Below, in pieces: positions 17,593 to 27,292 of a stretch of DNA of 64,000 nucleotides. The translations under genes were made by a program, and so were the position numbers. Location: the NCBI RefSeq assembly GCF_900141805.1, contig NZ_FQYN01000004.1, positions 1 through 64,000 on the forward strand. Direction: 5' to 3'. How positions within the stretch are numbered: the first letter of the stretch is position 1; every line of letters begins with the position of its first letter. Source of the DNA: Hymenobacter daecheongensis DSM 21074. GTDB taxonomy: Bacteria > Bacteroidota > Bacteroidia > Cytophagales > Hymenobacteraceae. The notes under the pieces are model-generated. The model did not search any database and was not told the origin of the DNA. It saw only the letters and a list, made by a program, of their open reading frames with translations.

Positions 17593-19527
17593 ATGATTCT
17601 GGATTCCAAAATTCCCGAGGGGCCCTTGGCCGAGAAGTGGGAGAAGCATAAGTTTAACGTCAAGCTCGTAAACCCCGCCAACAAGCGGAAATACGACGTA
17701 ATCGTGGTCGGAACCGGCCTGGCCGGCGGCGCTGCCGCCGCCTCGCTGGCCGAGTTGGGCTACAACGTAAAAGCCTTTACTTACCATGATTCGCCGCGCC
17801 GGGCGCACTCCATTGCGGCGCAGGGCGGTATCAACGCGGCTAAAAACTACCAGAACGACGGCGACTCGGTGTTCCGGCTGTTCTATGACACCATCAAGGG
17901 TGGCGACTACCGCGCCCGCGAAGCCAACGTGTATCGTCTGGCCCAGGTGTCGGTGAATATCATTGACCAGTGCGTGGCGCAGGGCGTGCCTTTCGCCCGC
18001 GAATACGGCGGCCTGCTGGCTAACCGCTCCTTTGGCGGGGCTCAGGTAAGCCGCACGTTTTATGCCCGCGGCCAGACCGGACAGCAGCTGCTGTTGGGAG
18101 CCTACTCGGCCCTCTCGCGCCAGATTGCCTACGGCAAGGTGAAGATGTACACCCGCTCCGAGATGCTGGACGTGGTGATTGTGGACGGGCAGGCCCGGGG
18201 CATCATCACCCGCAACTTGATTACGGGCGAGATTGAGAAGCACGCGGCCCACGCCGTGGTGCTGGCCACCGGCGGCTACGGCAACGTGTTCTACCTGAGC
18301 ACCAACGCCATGTACTGCAACGCCACGGCCGCGTGGCGGGCCCACAAGAAGGGCGCGTATTTCGCCAACCCCTGCTTCACCCAGATTCACCCCACCTGCA
18401 TTCCCGTATCGGGCGACTACCAGTCGAAGCTGACGCTGATGTCGGAATCGTTGCGCAACGACGGGCGCGTGTGGGTGCCTAAGACGGTGGAAATGGCCGA
18501 GCGCGTGCGCCAGGGCCAGATCAAGCCCCAGGATATTGCCGAAGACGACCGGGATTACTTCCTGGAGCGCAAATACCCCGCCTTCGGTAACTTGGTGCCT
18601 CGCGACGTAGCTTCGCGCAATGCCAAGCAGATGTGCGACGAAGGCCGTGGCGTAGGCTCTACCGGTCTGGCCGTCTACCTCGATTTCTCGGAAATCATCA
18701 AGCGCACTGGCGCGGAGGCGGTGAGCCAGAAGTACGGTAACCTGTTTGCCATGTACGAGAAAATCACCGACGAGGACCCGTACAAGCAGCCGATGCGCAT
18801 CTATCCGGCTGTGCACTATACCATGGGCGGCCTCTGGGTCGACTACAACCTGCAAACTACGGTGCCCGGCCTGTACGCCACCGGCGAGTGCAACTTCTCC
18901 GACCACGGCGCCAACCGCCTCGGCGCTTCTGCCCTGATGCAGGGCCTGGCCGACGGCTACTTCGTGATTCCCTACACCATCGGTGACTACCTGGCCCAGA
19001 CGCCACCGAAGCCCGTATCGACTGATGACGCGGCTTTTGCCACGGCCGAGGCCGACGTGCGTGGGCGCGTGCAGAAGCTGATGAGCATCAACGGCACCCG
19101 CACCCCCGACGACTTCCACAAGCACCTGGGCAACCTGATGTGGGAGTACTGCGGTATGGCCCGTACCGCCGAAGGGCTGAAGTTTGCCAAAGCCGAGATT
19201 CAGAAGCTGCGCCGCGAGTTCTGGAGCGACCTGAAGCTGACCGGCTCGAACGATGAGTTGAACCAGGCCCTCGAAAAAGCCGGCCGCGTGGCCGACTTCA
19301 TCGAGCTGGGCGAGCTGATGGTGGATGATGCCCTGGCCCGCAACGAAAGCTGCGGCGGCCACTTCCGCGAGGAGTATCAGACCCCCGAAGGCGAGGCCCT
19401 GCGCGACGACGAGAACTTCGCCTACGTAGCCGCCTGGCAATATACGGGCGACAACCAGCCGGAAATCCTGAACAAGGAGCCGCTGCAGTTCGAAAACGTC
19501 AAGCTTACGCAGCGCAGCTATAAGTAA
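17593..19527 (+). CDS. sdhA: Succinate dehydrogenase/fumarate reductase flavoprotein subunit
   Basis: 644 aa. The FAD-binding '[20 protein letters not shown]' starts at about residue 37. The histidyl-FAD region '[20 protein letters not shown]' and the substrate motif '[16 protein letters not shown]' follow, then '[18 protein letters not shown]'. It oxidises succinate to fumarate in the TCA cycle at the inner membrane. The open minus-strand frame over the same bases is a codon-bias shadow. A repeat-rich gap separates it from sdhB. Confidence 0.96.
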   Translation: MILDSKIPEGPLAEKWEKHKFNVKLVNPANKRKYDVIVVGTGLAGGAAAASLAELGYNVKAFTYHDSPRRAHSIAAQGGINAAKNYQNDGDSVFRLFYDTIKGGDYRAREANVYRLAQVSVNIIDQCVAQGVPFAREYGGLLANRSFGGAQVSRTFYARGQTGQQLLLGAYSALSRQIAYGKVKMYTRSEMLDVVIVDGQARGIITRNLITGEIEKHAAHAVVLATGGYGNVFYLSTNAMYCNATAAWRAHKKGAYFANPCFTQIHPTCIPVSGDYQSKLTLMSESLRNDGRVWVPKTVEMAERVRQGQIKPQDIAEDDRDYFLERKYPAFGNLVPRDVASRNAKQMCDEGRGVGSTGLAVYLDFSEIIKRTGAEAVSQKYGNLFAMYEKITDEDPYKQPMRIYPAVHYTMGGLWVDYNLQTTVPGLYATGECNFSDHGANRLGASALMQGLADGYFVIPYTIGDYLAQTPPKPVSTDDAAFATAEADVRGRVQKLMSINGTRTPDDFHKHLGNLMWEYCGMARTAEGLKFAKAEIQKLRREFWSDLKLTGSNDELNQALEKAGRVADFIELGELMVDDALARNESCGGHFREEYQTPEGEALRDDENFAYVAAWQYTGDNQPEILNKEPLQFENVKLTQRSYK

Positions 19528-19528
19528 T

Positions 19529-19630
19529 GTTGAATTTTGAATGTTGGGTGTTGAATTGGCAGAGGCTCGTTTCTCTGCCAATTCGATATTCCTAAACCCA
19601 TTCAACATTTAAAACTCAAAATTCAAAATT
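19529..19630. repeat. AT-rich inverted repeat between sdhA and sdhB
   Basis: A perfect 12-bp stem GAATTGGCAGAG/CTCTGCCAATTC (19553-19564 with 19573-19584) sits inside longer arms made of TTGAATTTTGAATGTTG-type and CAACATTTAAAACTCAAAATTC-type sequence. The same AT-rich motif family is found at ftsZ/ftsA and other junctions. As mRNA it would be a stable hairpin inside the sdh transcript. Confidence 0.8.
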
Positions 19631-19637
19631 CCCAGAT

Positions 19638-20423
19638 ATGGCCGGCTCCAATCCCAACGCCAAACCAATGAACCTGACGCTGAAAGTGTGGCGGCAGAAA
19701 AACCGCGCCGCCGCGGGTCAGGTGGTAGATTATAATGTGCGCGACATTTCACCCGATATGTCGTTTCTGGAAATGCTGGATGTCCTCAACGAGGATTTGC
19801 TGCGCAAGGGCGATGATCCGGTAGCCTTCGACCACGACTGCCGCGAAGGCATCTGCGGCTCGTGCAACCTGTTTATCAACGGCCGCGCCCACGGCCCTGA
19901 GTCGGGCACCACGACCTGCCAGCTGCACATGCGCAAGTTTTCGGATGGCGACACCATCGTCATCGAGCCGTGGCGGGCCAACTCGTTTCCGGTCAATAAA
20001 GACCTGAGCGTGGACCGCTCCGCTTTCGACCGCATCATTCAGGCCGGCGGCTACGTGAGCGTGAACACCGGCGGCGCGCCCGACGGCAACGAAATTCCAA
20101 TTCCGAAGGAAATTGCTGACCGGGCTTTCGAGGCTGCTACCTGTATCGGGTGCGGGGCGTGCGTGGCGGCCTGCAAAAATGCCTCGGCCATGCTGTTCGT
20201 GTCGGCGAAGGTGTCGCAGCTGGCACTATTGCCGCAGGGCCATGTAGAGCGTGCTACCCGCGTCGAAAACATGGTGGCGCAGATGGATATTGAAGGATTC
20301 GGGGCCTGCACCAATATCGGCTCGTGCGCGGCGGAGTGTCCGGTGGGCATCTCGCTGGAAAACATTGCCCTGCTGAACCGCGAGTTTCTGACGGCCAAAG
20401 CCTCGTCGAACAATCTGTCGTAG
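19638..20423 (+). CDS. sdhB: Succinate dehydrogenase iron-sulfur subunit
   Basis: 261 aa. All three clusters are marked: 'CREGICGSC' plus the later 'TTCQLHM' for [2Fe-2S], '[13 protein letters not shown]' for [4Fe-4S], and '[15 protein letters not shown]' for [3Fe-4S] with its associated cysteines. It carries electrons from SdhA to the SdhC haems. The ATG at 19638 follows the AT-rich repeat; a second ATG 12 codons on is possible. The gene ends at a strong terminator. Confidence 0.95.
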   Translation: MAGSNPNAKPMNLTLKVWRQKNRAAAGQVVDYNVRDISPDMSFLEMLDVLNEDLLRKGDDPVAFDHDCREGICGSCNLFINGRAHGPESGTTTCQLHMRKFSDGDTIVIEPWRANSFPVNKDLSVDRSAFDRIIQAGGYVSVNTGGAPDGNEIPIPKEIADRAFEAATCIGCGACVAACKNASAMLFVSAKVSQLALLPQGHVERATRVENMVAQMDIEGFGACTNIGSCAAECPVGISLENIALLNREFLTAKASSNNLS

Positions 20424-20450
20424 CGGCTGGTTTGCAGCAAGCGAATCCGC

Positions 20451-20485
20451 AAAAAAAGCGAAACGGTCCTCGTTTCGCTTTTTTT
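20451..20485 (+). terminator. Rho-independent terminator of sdhCAB
   Basis: The stem AAAAAAAGCGAAACG / CGTTTCGCTTTTTTT has a 5-nt loop and ends in a T tract. It lies 28 bp after the sdhB stop. Confidence 0.9.
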
Positions 20486-20609
20486 ATGGCCCTTTCGCAG
20501 TTGTCGGCTCGTGGTGTGCGGGGCAGCGCCGCGCGGGCATCTGACTTCGCGCGGCACTGTCCCCGGCCAGCCATTGCTCATTCTTCATTGCTCATCGCTC
20601 ATCGAAACC

Positions 20610-21137
20610 ATGATTACCATCATTGCCGGCACCAACCGCCCTCATTCCCGCGCCCGCCTCATTGCCAACATCTACGCGGAACTGCTGGAAGGGCTAGATG
20701 CCCCGCACCAGATCCTGGATCTGGCCGATTTGCCCGCCGACTTCAGCAGTAGTGCCCTCTACCACAACGTAGGCAAGCACGAGGATTTCAACCAGCTGGT
20801 GCAGCAGGCCGAGGCTGCCGACAAGCTGGTTTTCATTGTGCCCGAATACAACAACTCGCTGCCGGGCGTGCTCAAGGGCTTCATCGACGGCCTACCCTAC
20901 CCCGGCGGTGTGCGGGGCAAGAAGGCGGCGCTGGTGGGCCTCTCCTCGGGCACGCAGGGCGGACTGCTGGCCCTGTCGCACCTCACCGATATTCTGATGT
21001 ATCTGGGTACTACTGTGGTGCCGGCCCGTGTGCGCCTGCCCACCATCGACCAGCACCTAAACAGCAGCGGCGAGCTGACCAACTCGCTGTATCTGCAACT
21101 GCTGAAAGAGCAAGCTGCGCAGTTGCTGGCAGCGTAG
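20610..21137 (+). CDS. NAD(P)H-dependent FMN reductase (flavodoxin-like)
   Basis: 175 aa. The start 'ITIIAGTNRPHSRARLIA' is the FMN phosphate-binding loop, and 'IVPEYNNSLPGVLKGFIDGL' is the second flavin-binding segment of the NADPH-dependent FMN reductase/quinone reductase family. It probably reduces FMN, quinones or azo compounds. I start at 20610; the frame is open upstream through a repeat-like CATTGCTCATTCTTC stretch that does not look coding. Confidence 0.88.
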   Translation: MITIIAGTNRPHSRARLIANIYAELLEGLDAPHQILDLADLPADFSSSALYHNVGKHEDFNQLVQQAEAADKLVFIVPEYNNSLPGVLKGFIDGLPYPGGVRGKKAALVGLSSGTQGGLLALSHLTDILMYLGTTVVPARVRLPTIDQHLNSSGELTNSLYLQLLKEQAAQLLAA

Positions 21138-21219
21138 CAGGCACACCACGCAGGCAACCCAAGCGCTTTTGGGGCCGAGTAAGCTATATTTACCCGCCTG
21201 TTTCTTTCACCTGCTTGCC

Positions 21220-21600
21220 GTGGCCCGCTTCCTGGCTTATCTGCTTACCGTGCTCCTGCTGCTCCAGACGTTCAGCCGGGAGCTGGTCGTGCTGGACTAC
21301 CAGGTGCACAAGGAGCGGATAACCCGACTTTTCTGCGTGAACAAGGCCCGCCCGCAACTGCGCTGCAACGGCCAGTGTCATTTGGGCAAGCAGCTGCGCA
21401 AAGCCGCTGATGCACAAAGCAAAGCCCCGGCGGCGGGCTTTGCCAAAATTAAATACGAAGCCCTGCTCCCGCTGCGGCCCGTCTTTGTCCGGCCCGCCGC
21501 CGAACCGGCCAGACCGGGCCGCTTCCCCCACTTCAGAAAGCTGCACTACGCTTTTACGCCGGTGCATAGCGTTTTTCATCCACCGACGCCTCGGGTCTGA
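21220..21600 (+). CDS. Small membrane-anchored Cys-rich protein upstream of the MbnP-like gene
   Basis: 126 aa from GTG 21220. One N-terminal hydrophobic helix ('VARFLAYLLTVLLLLQTF') is followed by 'LFCVNKARPQLRCNGQCHL' with three cysteines and a histidine spaced as a likely metal (copper?) site, then a basic tail ending with His residues. I have seen this C…CxGxCxL pattern as a short unnamed protein near MbnP-type genes in Bacteroidota, but its function is not known to me. An ATG at 21169 is also in frame but would add hydrophilic residues before the helix. Confidence 0.65.
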   Translation: MARFLAYLLTVLLLLQTFSRELVVLDYQVHKERITRLFCVNKARPQLRCNGQCHLGKQLRKAADAQSKAPAAGFAKIKYEALLPLRPVFVRPAAEPARPGRFPHFRKLHYAFTPVHSVFHPPTPRV

Positions 21601-21707
21601 CTACTGACCGGCTGCCCGCATAGCCTGCGGGTAGTACTGTTTGTTTTCCGTTGGGCGGTTGCGCTTCATGCAGCCGTGCAATTCAGCTTACCCCGAAGTT
21701 TAAGACG

Positions 21708-22487
21708 ATGAAAATTCAATCCGTATTTCTGGCCCTGGCCGTGCTGGCTCTGGGCCTGAGCAGCTGCGAGAATAAAAAAGCCGACCCTGTTCCCGAAACG
21801 GGCAGCCTATCCATTGAGATGGAGCACGTTGTGGGCTCTAGTGCCCTAAAGCTGAATAGCTCTACGACAGCTTTCGACTACCGCACGCCCAGCGACGAGT
21901 GGTTCAACGTGACGACATTCCGCTACTACGTTTCCAACATCAAGCTCCGGCGAGCCGACGGCACCGAGTATGCCCAGCCAAACAGCTACTACTTGGTTGA
22001 TGCGGCCATGCCGGCCACGAAGGTTCTGGAGCTGAAGGACGTGCCCGCAGGCGACTACACCGGCCTGAGCTTTCTGGTGGGCGTCGACGCACCCCGCAAC
22101 ACGACCGGAGCCCAGGAAGGTGTGTTAGCGCCCGGCGACATGTTCTGGAGCTGGAAGAGCGGCTACATCTTCCTGAAGATGGAAGGCTATTCGCCGGCGG
22201 CTCCCGGCAGCAAGGTGCTCCAGTTCCACATTGGTGGCTTTGAGGATCCTAATAATGCGTTGCGCACCATCTCGCCGGCCCTCCCCAGCGGCGTGAAGCT
22301 GCTGGTGCGCCCCGACCACGCGCCCGAAATTCACATGAAGGCTGATCTGATGAAGCTGTTTGTGGGACCAACCACGGTGAAATTCGGCAGCTTCGCTATT
22401 CCGCACATGCCAGGGGCCAATGCCATGAAAATTGCCGATAACTATGCGGCCGGCATGTTTGAAATAGACCACGTGCACGCCAATTAG
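21708..22487 (+). CDS. MbnP-family (copper-binding) lipoprotein
   Basis: 259 aa. The lipoprotein signal ends 'LGLSSC' (Cys about residue 20). Family marks are 'FRYYVSNIKLRR', 'LSFLVGVDAPRN' and the Trp-rich 'GDMFWSWKSGYIFLKMEG'. In characterised MbnP a tryptophan is converted to kynurenine by the di-haem partner MbnH and the protein binds Cu(I). Whether this homolog does so is inference. The gene lies 13 bp before a MauG/MbnH-like gene, as expected for the pair. I start at 21708, because upstream in-frame codons do not form a signal peptide. Confidence 0.85.
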   Translation: MKIQSVFLALAVLALGLSSCENKKADPVPETGSLSIEMEHVVGSSALKLNSSTTAFDYRTPSDEWFNVTTFRYYVSNIKLRRADGTEYAQPNSYYLVDAAMPATKVLELKDVPAGDYTGLSFLVGVDAPRNTTGAQEGVLAPGDMFWSWKSGYIFLKMEGYSPAAPGSKVLQFHIGGFEDPNNALRTISPALPSGVKLLVRPDHAPEIHMKADLMKLFVGPTTVKFGSFAIPHMPGANAMKIADNYAAGMFEIDHVHAN

Positions 22488-22500
22488 CCGCTGCCCACCC

Positions 22501-23556
22501 ATGAGACGCACGCTACTACTGCCGCTGGCCTTCGGGCTGGCGGCCGTATGGATGACGGGCTGCGCACCCGATGCCGATATGGCACCGGAGCAGGCGGTGC
22601 CCGGCGCGGTCCTGCCGGTCAATTTCCCGGCCCCGGTATATGGCCCGGAGCAGAACCCACCGACCAAAGAAGCCTTCGAGCTGGGCCGCAGCCTGTTCTA
22701 CGACCCGCGCCTGTCGCGCGACGGCACCATTTCGTGCGGCAGCTGCCACCAGCAGTTTGTGGCGTTTGCCCACGCAGGCCACACCGTTAGTCATGGTATT
22801 GAGGGCCGGCTGGGCACGCGCAATGCCCCGCCGCTGCAAAATCTGCGCTGGCGGCGGGGCTTCATGTGGGACGGCGGCCCCAACCACCTGGAGGTGATCC
22901 CGCTGGCCCCGCTCACCAATCCGCTGGAAATGGATGAGACGCTCGACAACGTGCTGCGCAAGCTCAACGCCGACCTCAGTTACCAGCAGCGCTTTCAGGT
23001 GGTTTTCAGCAAGCAGCCCATCGACTCTTATCAGCTACTGAAGGCGCTGGCGCAGTTCATGGCGGCCCTGACTTCGGCCAATTCGCGCTACGACCATTTC
23101 GTGCGCGGCGAGGCTGGCGGCACGCTCACGGAACCCGAGCTGCGCGGAAGGGCAGTGCTGGTGCAGCAGTGCGCCAGCTGCCACGCCACGGATCTGTTCA
23201 CCGATGAGTCGTTCCGCAACAACGGCCTGGATCGGTCGTTTGCCGCCGATTCGGGCCGGGCGCACATCACCGGACTGGCCGCCGACCAGGGCAAATTCAA
23301 AGTGCCTTCACTGCGCAATGTGGCCCTCACGGCTCCCTACATGCACGATGGCCGCTTCCAGACGCTGCGGCAGGTGCTCGACCACTACGACCACGGCGTA
23401 GTTGAATCGGCCACGCTCGACCCGATTTTGCGCCAGCCGGGTGGCAGACTGGGCCTCCCGCTTACGCCGCAGGAAAAGAACGACCTGCTTGCCTTCCTCA
23501 ATACGCTCACCGATGCGGCCTTCCTGACCGACAAGCGCCTGGCCGAACAGCGCTGA
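22501..23556 (+). CDS. Di-haem cytochrome c peroxidase/MauG family (MbnH-like)
   Basis: 351 aa lipoprotein ('MTGCAPD', Cys about residue 21). Two haem c motifs are present: CGSCH (79-83) and CASCH (224-228). 'PYMHDGRFQTLRQVLDHY' is the usual C-terminal signature. The position right behind the MbnP-like gene suggests the MbnH role, oxidising a tryptophan of MbnP, rather than simple H2O2 detoxification. Residue-level support would need alignment. Confidence 0.88.
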   Translation: MRRTLLLPLAFGLAAVWMTGCAPDADMAPEQAVPGAVLPVNFPAPVYGPEQNPPTKEAFELGRSLFYDPRLSRDGTISCGSCHQQFVAFAHAGHTVSHGIEGRLGTRNAPPLQNLRWRRGFMWDGGPNHLEVIPLAPLTNPLEMDETLDNVLRKLNADLSYQQRFQVVFSKQPIDSYQLLKALAQFMAALTSANSRYDHFVRGEAGGTLTEPELRGRAVLVQQCASCHATDLFTDESFRNNGLDRSFAADSGRAHITGLAADQGKFKVPSLRNVALTAPYMHDGRFQTLRQVLDHYDHGVVESATLDPILRQPGGRLGLPLTPQEKNDLLAFLNTLTDAAFLTDKRLAEQR

Positions 23557-23605
23557 GCGCCCTCACAGCGCCTTGCCGAGCTGGTTTCGAATCAAACTCA
23601 ACTTT

Positions 23606-24601
23606 ATGAAAAAGCCATATTCAGCCTTCTTGCTGGCCTTTCTACTGCTGCCCGCGGTTGGCAGCGCCTGCGACATCTGCGGGTGCTTCATGGGCATCAC
23701 CCCCTACGACAACCAAAGCGGTATTTCGCTCATGCACCGCTACCGGGTGTTCAATGGCTACCAGCAGCTGGGGCAGCGTCACCGTTTTTTCCCTAAGGGC
23801 GTGCAGCCGTTTCTTCCCTCCCGGCCCAATCAGGATACGGGCTACCGGCACAACCACCAGAGTGACCCAACCGACTATGAGGCCTACCGCGTTGCGGAAT
23901 TCCGGGCGAAGTACTTCCTGGCCAAGCGCCTGGAACTGAATGCTTTTCTGCCCTATGTGATGAACACGGCGCAAAGCAGCGGCCAGCAGCTGAATACGGC
24001 CGGCCTGGGCGACGTGACGGTATTTGCGGGCTACCACCTCATTCGGGCCATCGAGACGGCCGGCGTGCAGAGCCGGTTAATAGTGGGAGGTGGCGTGAAG
24101 CTACCCACCGGCGACTACCGGCGCACCAACGCAGAGGGGCGGCGCTACCCCATGCTCAATCAGCCCGGCACCGGCACCACCGATGGCTTCTTGTACGCCA
24201 ACTACATCGGCAGCTTGCATAGCGTGGGCCTGAGCCTGAACAGCAGCTATCGGCGCACCTCCCGCAATGCTTTCGGCAGCAGCCTGGCCCCCAGCACCAG
24301 CACTTTCGCCAATCTGTTTTACCGCGTGCCGCTGGGAGCCAACTGGCAAGTGTACCCGTCGGCGCAGCTGTATTATGAGCATACTAAAGGCGAGATGCTG
24401 GACGGCCAGCTCATCCAGGAGCACGCTCTGCAAGATGCCCTGCTGGGTCCTGGCCTGGATATATACTACAAAAACCTCTCGCTGAACACCAGCTTTCAGC
24501 TCCCGGTATACACGGCAGCTACCAACCATCCGGCCGGGGCGGGACGTATGGTGGTGGCCCTGGGCTACAGCTTCAAGCAAAGCAAATATCTGCTTAAATA
24601 A
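23606..24601 (+). CDS. Outer-membrane beta-barrel candidate with CDICGC motif
   Basis: 331 aa. The signal peptide ends 'AVGSA', giving a mature N-terminus 'CDICGCFMGITPYDNQSG' with three cysteines. The rest alternates short hydrophobic strands ('SVGLSLNSSYRRTSR', 'WQVYPSAQLYYEHTKG') and ends 'MVVALGYSFKQSKYLLK', typical of a barrel of the transporter/MetA-pathway-phenol type. The Cys cluster could bind copper or iron; this is inference. It follows the MbnH-like gene by 49 bp and precedes a second di-haem gene. Confidence 0.75.
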   Translation: MKKPYSAFLLAFLLLPAVGSACDICGCFMGITPYDNQSGISLMHRYRVFNGYQQLGQRHRFFPKGVQPFLPSRPNQDTGYRHNHQSDPTDYEAYRVAEFRAKYFLAKRLELNAFLPYVMNTAQSSGQQLNTAGLGDVTVFAGYHLIRAIETAGVQSRLIVGGGVKLPTGDYRRTNAEGRRYPMLNQPGTGTTDGFLYANYIGSLHSVGLSLNSSYRRTSRNAFGSSLAPSTSTFANLFYRVPLGANWQVYPSAQLYYEHTKGEMLDGQLIQEHALQDALLGPGLDIYYKNLSLNTSFQLPVYTAATNHPAGAGRMVVALGYSFKQSKYLLK

Positions 24602-24728
24602 GCTTGAGACGCGGCAATCAGGCAGATGACGAATGTTGCAGCAGCCCGGAGGAACCAAGCCGGCCGGTGTAGCCTTTCTGTCCTGAAATCCATAACTTGA
24701 CCGTTCACCGTTATTTGCACTTCTGCCC

Positions 24729-25874
24729 GTGCTCCTTTCTATCCGTCTGCGTTCGTTGCTTTTAGCCCCGGCGGCGCTGCTTCTACTGGCGGCCGGTTGC
24801 CAGTCTGGCCCTGAAGAGCAGCCCCAGGAAGAGCCCGTAGTAACCACGCCCTACCAGCTGACCTTGCCCGCCGGGTTTCCGCAGGCCGTTCGGCTGCCGG
24901 CCGACAATCCGCTGACGGAGGAAGGCGTAGCGCTGGGGCGGAGCCTGTTTTATGAAGTGCGCCTCTCGCGTAACAATGCCCTTTCTTGCGGCAGCTGCCA
25001 CGTGCAGAGCAAGGCCTTCACCGATGGCCGAGCACGGGCAATCGGTGCGGATGGGGCAACACACAGCCGCGGCTCCATGTCATTGGCCAATATGCTCTGG
25101 GAGCCCAGCCTAAACTGGGACGGCGCCGCCGACGGCCTCGAAAAGCAGGCTCGCAAGCCGATTGAGAACCCTGTGGAAATGCACCAGCCGCTGGCCGAGG
25201 GAGTGCGCAAGCTGCAGCAGACGGAGCTGTACCCACCGCTGTTCCGCAAGGCCTTCGGCACCTCGACCATTACGGAGGAAAACGTGCTGAAAGCGCTGGC
25301 CCAGTTTGAGCGCACCCTGATTTCGGCCAACTCCAAGTACGACAAGCTCAAGCGGCGCGAAATCAGCCGCCTTTCGCCCACCGAAGAAGCCGGGCGGCAG
25401 TTATTCCTGATTCACCCCACGCCGGCCGATAACCTTGCGGGAGCCAACTGCTTCCACTGCCACAACGAAGGCAATCTGCTGTTCAGCTCCACCGATTATA
25501 CGCGCGGTGCGGCAGCGAGCTTTTTCAACAACGGCCTCGATGCCAGCCCCGCCGATGCCGGCCGCGGCGGCGTAACGGGCCTGGCCGCCGACCGCGGCAA
25601 GTTCCGCGCCCCTACCCTGCGCAACATTGCCCTCACGGCCCCCTACATGCACGACGGCCGCTTCCAGACGCTCCAGCAGGTGCTCGACCACTACAGTGAC
25701 CATGTGCAGCTAAGCAGCCCCAATCTCGACATCAACATGCTCGGGGCCAGCAACACCCACAACGGCACCCAGCTTGACCTGACGGCGCTCCAGAAGCAGC
25801 AGCTCATTGCCTTCCTGCACACGCTTACTGATTCGACTTTTATCCAGGATAAGCGGTTTTCCAACCCGTTCTGA
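24729..25874 (+). CDS. Second di-haem cytochrome c peroxidase family lipoprotein
   Basis: 381 aa, GTG start at 24729, lipobox 'LAAGC' (Cys about 24). Haem motifs are CGSCH (87-91) and CFHCH (241-245), with 'PYMHDGRFQTLQQVLDHYSDH' near the C-terminus. It is a paralog of the gene at 22501 with the same layout but an insertion before the second haem site ('FLIHPTPADN'). A 127-bp gap upstream may contain its own promoter, but no clear TANNTTTG box is seen. The substrate is unknown. Confidence 0.87.
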   Translation: MLLSIRLRSLLLAPAALLLLAAGCQSGPEEQPQEEPVVTTPYQLTLPAGFPQAVRLPADNPLTEEGVALGRSLFYEVRLSRNNALSCGSCHVQSKAFTDGRARAIGADGATHSRGSMSLANMLWEPSLNWDGAADGLEKQARKPIENPVEMHQPLAEGVRKLQQTELYPPLFRKAFGTSTITEENVLKALAQFERTLISANSKYDKLKRREISRLSPTEEAGRQLFLIHPTPADNLAGANCFHCHNEGNLLFSSTDYTRGAAASFFNNGLDASPADAGRGGVTGLAADRGKFRAPTLRNIALTAPYMHDGRFQTLQQVLDHYSDHVQLSSPNLDINMLGASNTHNGTQLDLTALQKQQLIAFLHTLTDSTFIQDKRFSNPF

Positions 25875-25961
25875 GTGGTGGCCGGTCAGAAAAATCAATT
25901 CTTCTAATCTATTGAAGCCACGGCTAGCTGCCCGCTGGCCAGGTTTGTATGCTCTTATTCT

Positions 25962-27113
25962 ATGCGGCCACTCCCTGCCTCGACCACCGCAGCCGCTGCC
26001 TATCTACCCGCCCTGACCGGCATACGCGCCGTGGCGGCTTACCTAGTTTTTCTGCATCACTTCAATCCGTTTCATAAAGACGGCGTCACCCGGCACCTAC
26101 ATAGTCTGCTGCTGGAATTCCATGTAGGCGTGCCTATCTTTTTCGTGCTAAGCGGCTTTCTGATTACGCTGCGCTACGCCCACAGCACTGAGTGGACCGG
26201 CCGTTGGTGGCGCAGCTACCTGCGCAACCGGCTAGCCCGCATCTATCCCATGTATTTCCTGCTGACGTGCCTCTACTTTGCCTGGCAATACCAGATTGAA
26301 GGCACGTTCAATGCAGGAATCTGGCTGGCAAATGTTCTTTTTCTGCGCGGTTTCTTCGAAAGCATCGCTTATTCGGGCATCGCCCAGGGCTGGACGCTCA
26401 CGGTGGAGGAATGCTTCTATCTGGCGGCTCCGGCAGCTTTCTGGCTTCTGGCTCGTCGGCAGATGCGGCTCTGGGTCATGCCTTTCGTGTTGCTGGCAGT
26501 AGGCTGCGGGCTGGTGCTGGTTTTTGGACCACTGACGCTATACGGCCTGTTTGCCAATTTCAAATTCATGCTGCTGTTCACCTTTTTTGGGCGCTGCTTC
26601 GAGTTTTTCGCGGGTCTGCAGCTGGCCTTGTGGTATCGTGAGGGGCGGCTGCGGCGCTATACTGTGCCCGGCCTGCTCACCAGCATTGGTATTCTGCTGA
26701 TTGCGGCTGTTATCATAGGTATGGTCTGGACGCGAGGTGTATATGAATATGGTCAGGAACACCCGTTTGGCGTGGCCCTGAACAATGTAGCCCTGCCCGG
26801 TGCCATTGTGCTGCTCTTCGCCGGACTGCTCACGGAGCCCACCTAGTTACGGCAGCTGCTTTCCCACCGTATTGTGCAGGTGCTGGGCAGAAGCTCTTAT
26901 GTTTTCTATCTGATCCATCTAGGTCCAATCCAGCAGTTTATGCGCCGCCTCGTTGTACTTGACAATGATTTGCTGAGCTTCCTAGTGGTATTTTTGCTTC
27001 TGAATCTGCTAGCCATTGCCCTCCACTATCTGGTAGAGCAGCCGCTCAACAACTTCCTGCGCCAACGGCCCGCCTTCACCCCAGCATCCCTACATTCCGC
27101 TCAACCCGTATGA
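25962..27113 (+). pseudogene. Acyltransferase family 3 gene interrupted by one TAG
   Basis: The frame from 25962 reads as a membrane acyltransferase (OafA/YrhL type) with 'GIRAVAAYLVFLHHFNPF', 'GVPIFFVLSGFLITLRYA' and 'GWTLTVEECFYLAAPA'. A TAG at 26844-26846 (codon 295) stops it. The same frame then continues without gap as 'VLGRSSYVFYLIHLGP' and the expected last helices to 27113, giving 383 codons overall. A single C-to-T change (CAG to TAG) would explain it. Such enzymes O-acylate surface glycans; here the C-terminal helices would be lost. Either recent decay, read-through or a sequencing error. Confidence 0.85.
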
Positions 27114-27259
27114 AATACCTGCTTTCCTGGCTTCTACTACTGGCAGCTACCGCTTGCACCACGGCCTCCTCGCCCCGCGCGCTCAGTCCCGACCGGGAAC
27201 AAGCCGCCCCCCGGCACCGGGCCGAAGCCAGTGATTCAGTTGCCATACCTCAGCAGTAA
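27110..27259 (+). CDS. Tiny lipoprotein
   Basis: 49 aa starting with an ATG that overlaps the stop of the acyltransferase reading frame (ATGA at 27110-27113). A hydrophobic stretch 'LLSWLLLLAATAC' ends in a lipobox cysteine at residue 16, followed by a short polar tail rich in S, P, R and A and ending 'VAIPQQ'. The overlap argues for translational coupling to the upstream gene. The function is unknown, and it is short enough to be missed by most gene finders. Confidence 0.6.
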   Translation: MKYLLSWLLLLAATACTTASSPRALSPDREQAAPRHRAEASDSVAIPQQ

Positions 27260-27292
27260 TCAAGCCTCATCTTCAGCCTAGTTGAAAATATA

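Noticed and set aside
17575..19608. 677-codon minus-strand frame opposite sdhA
   Set aside because: Same artefact; sdhA motifs are unambiguous on the plus strand.
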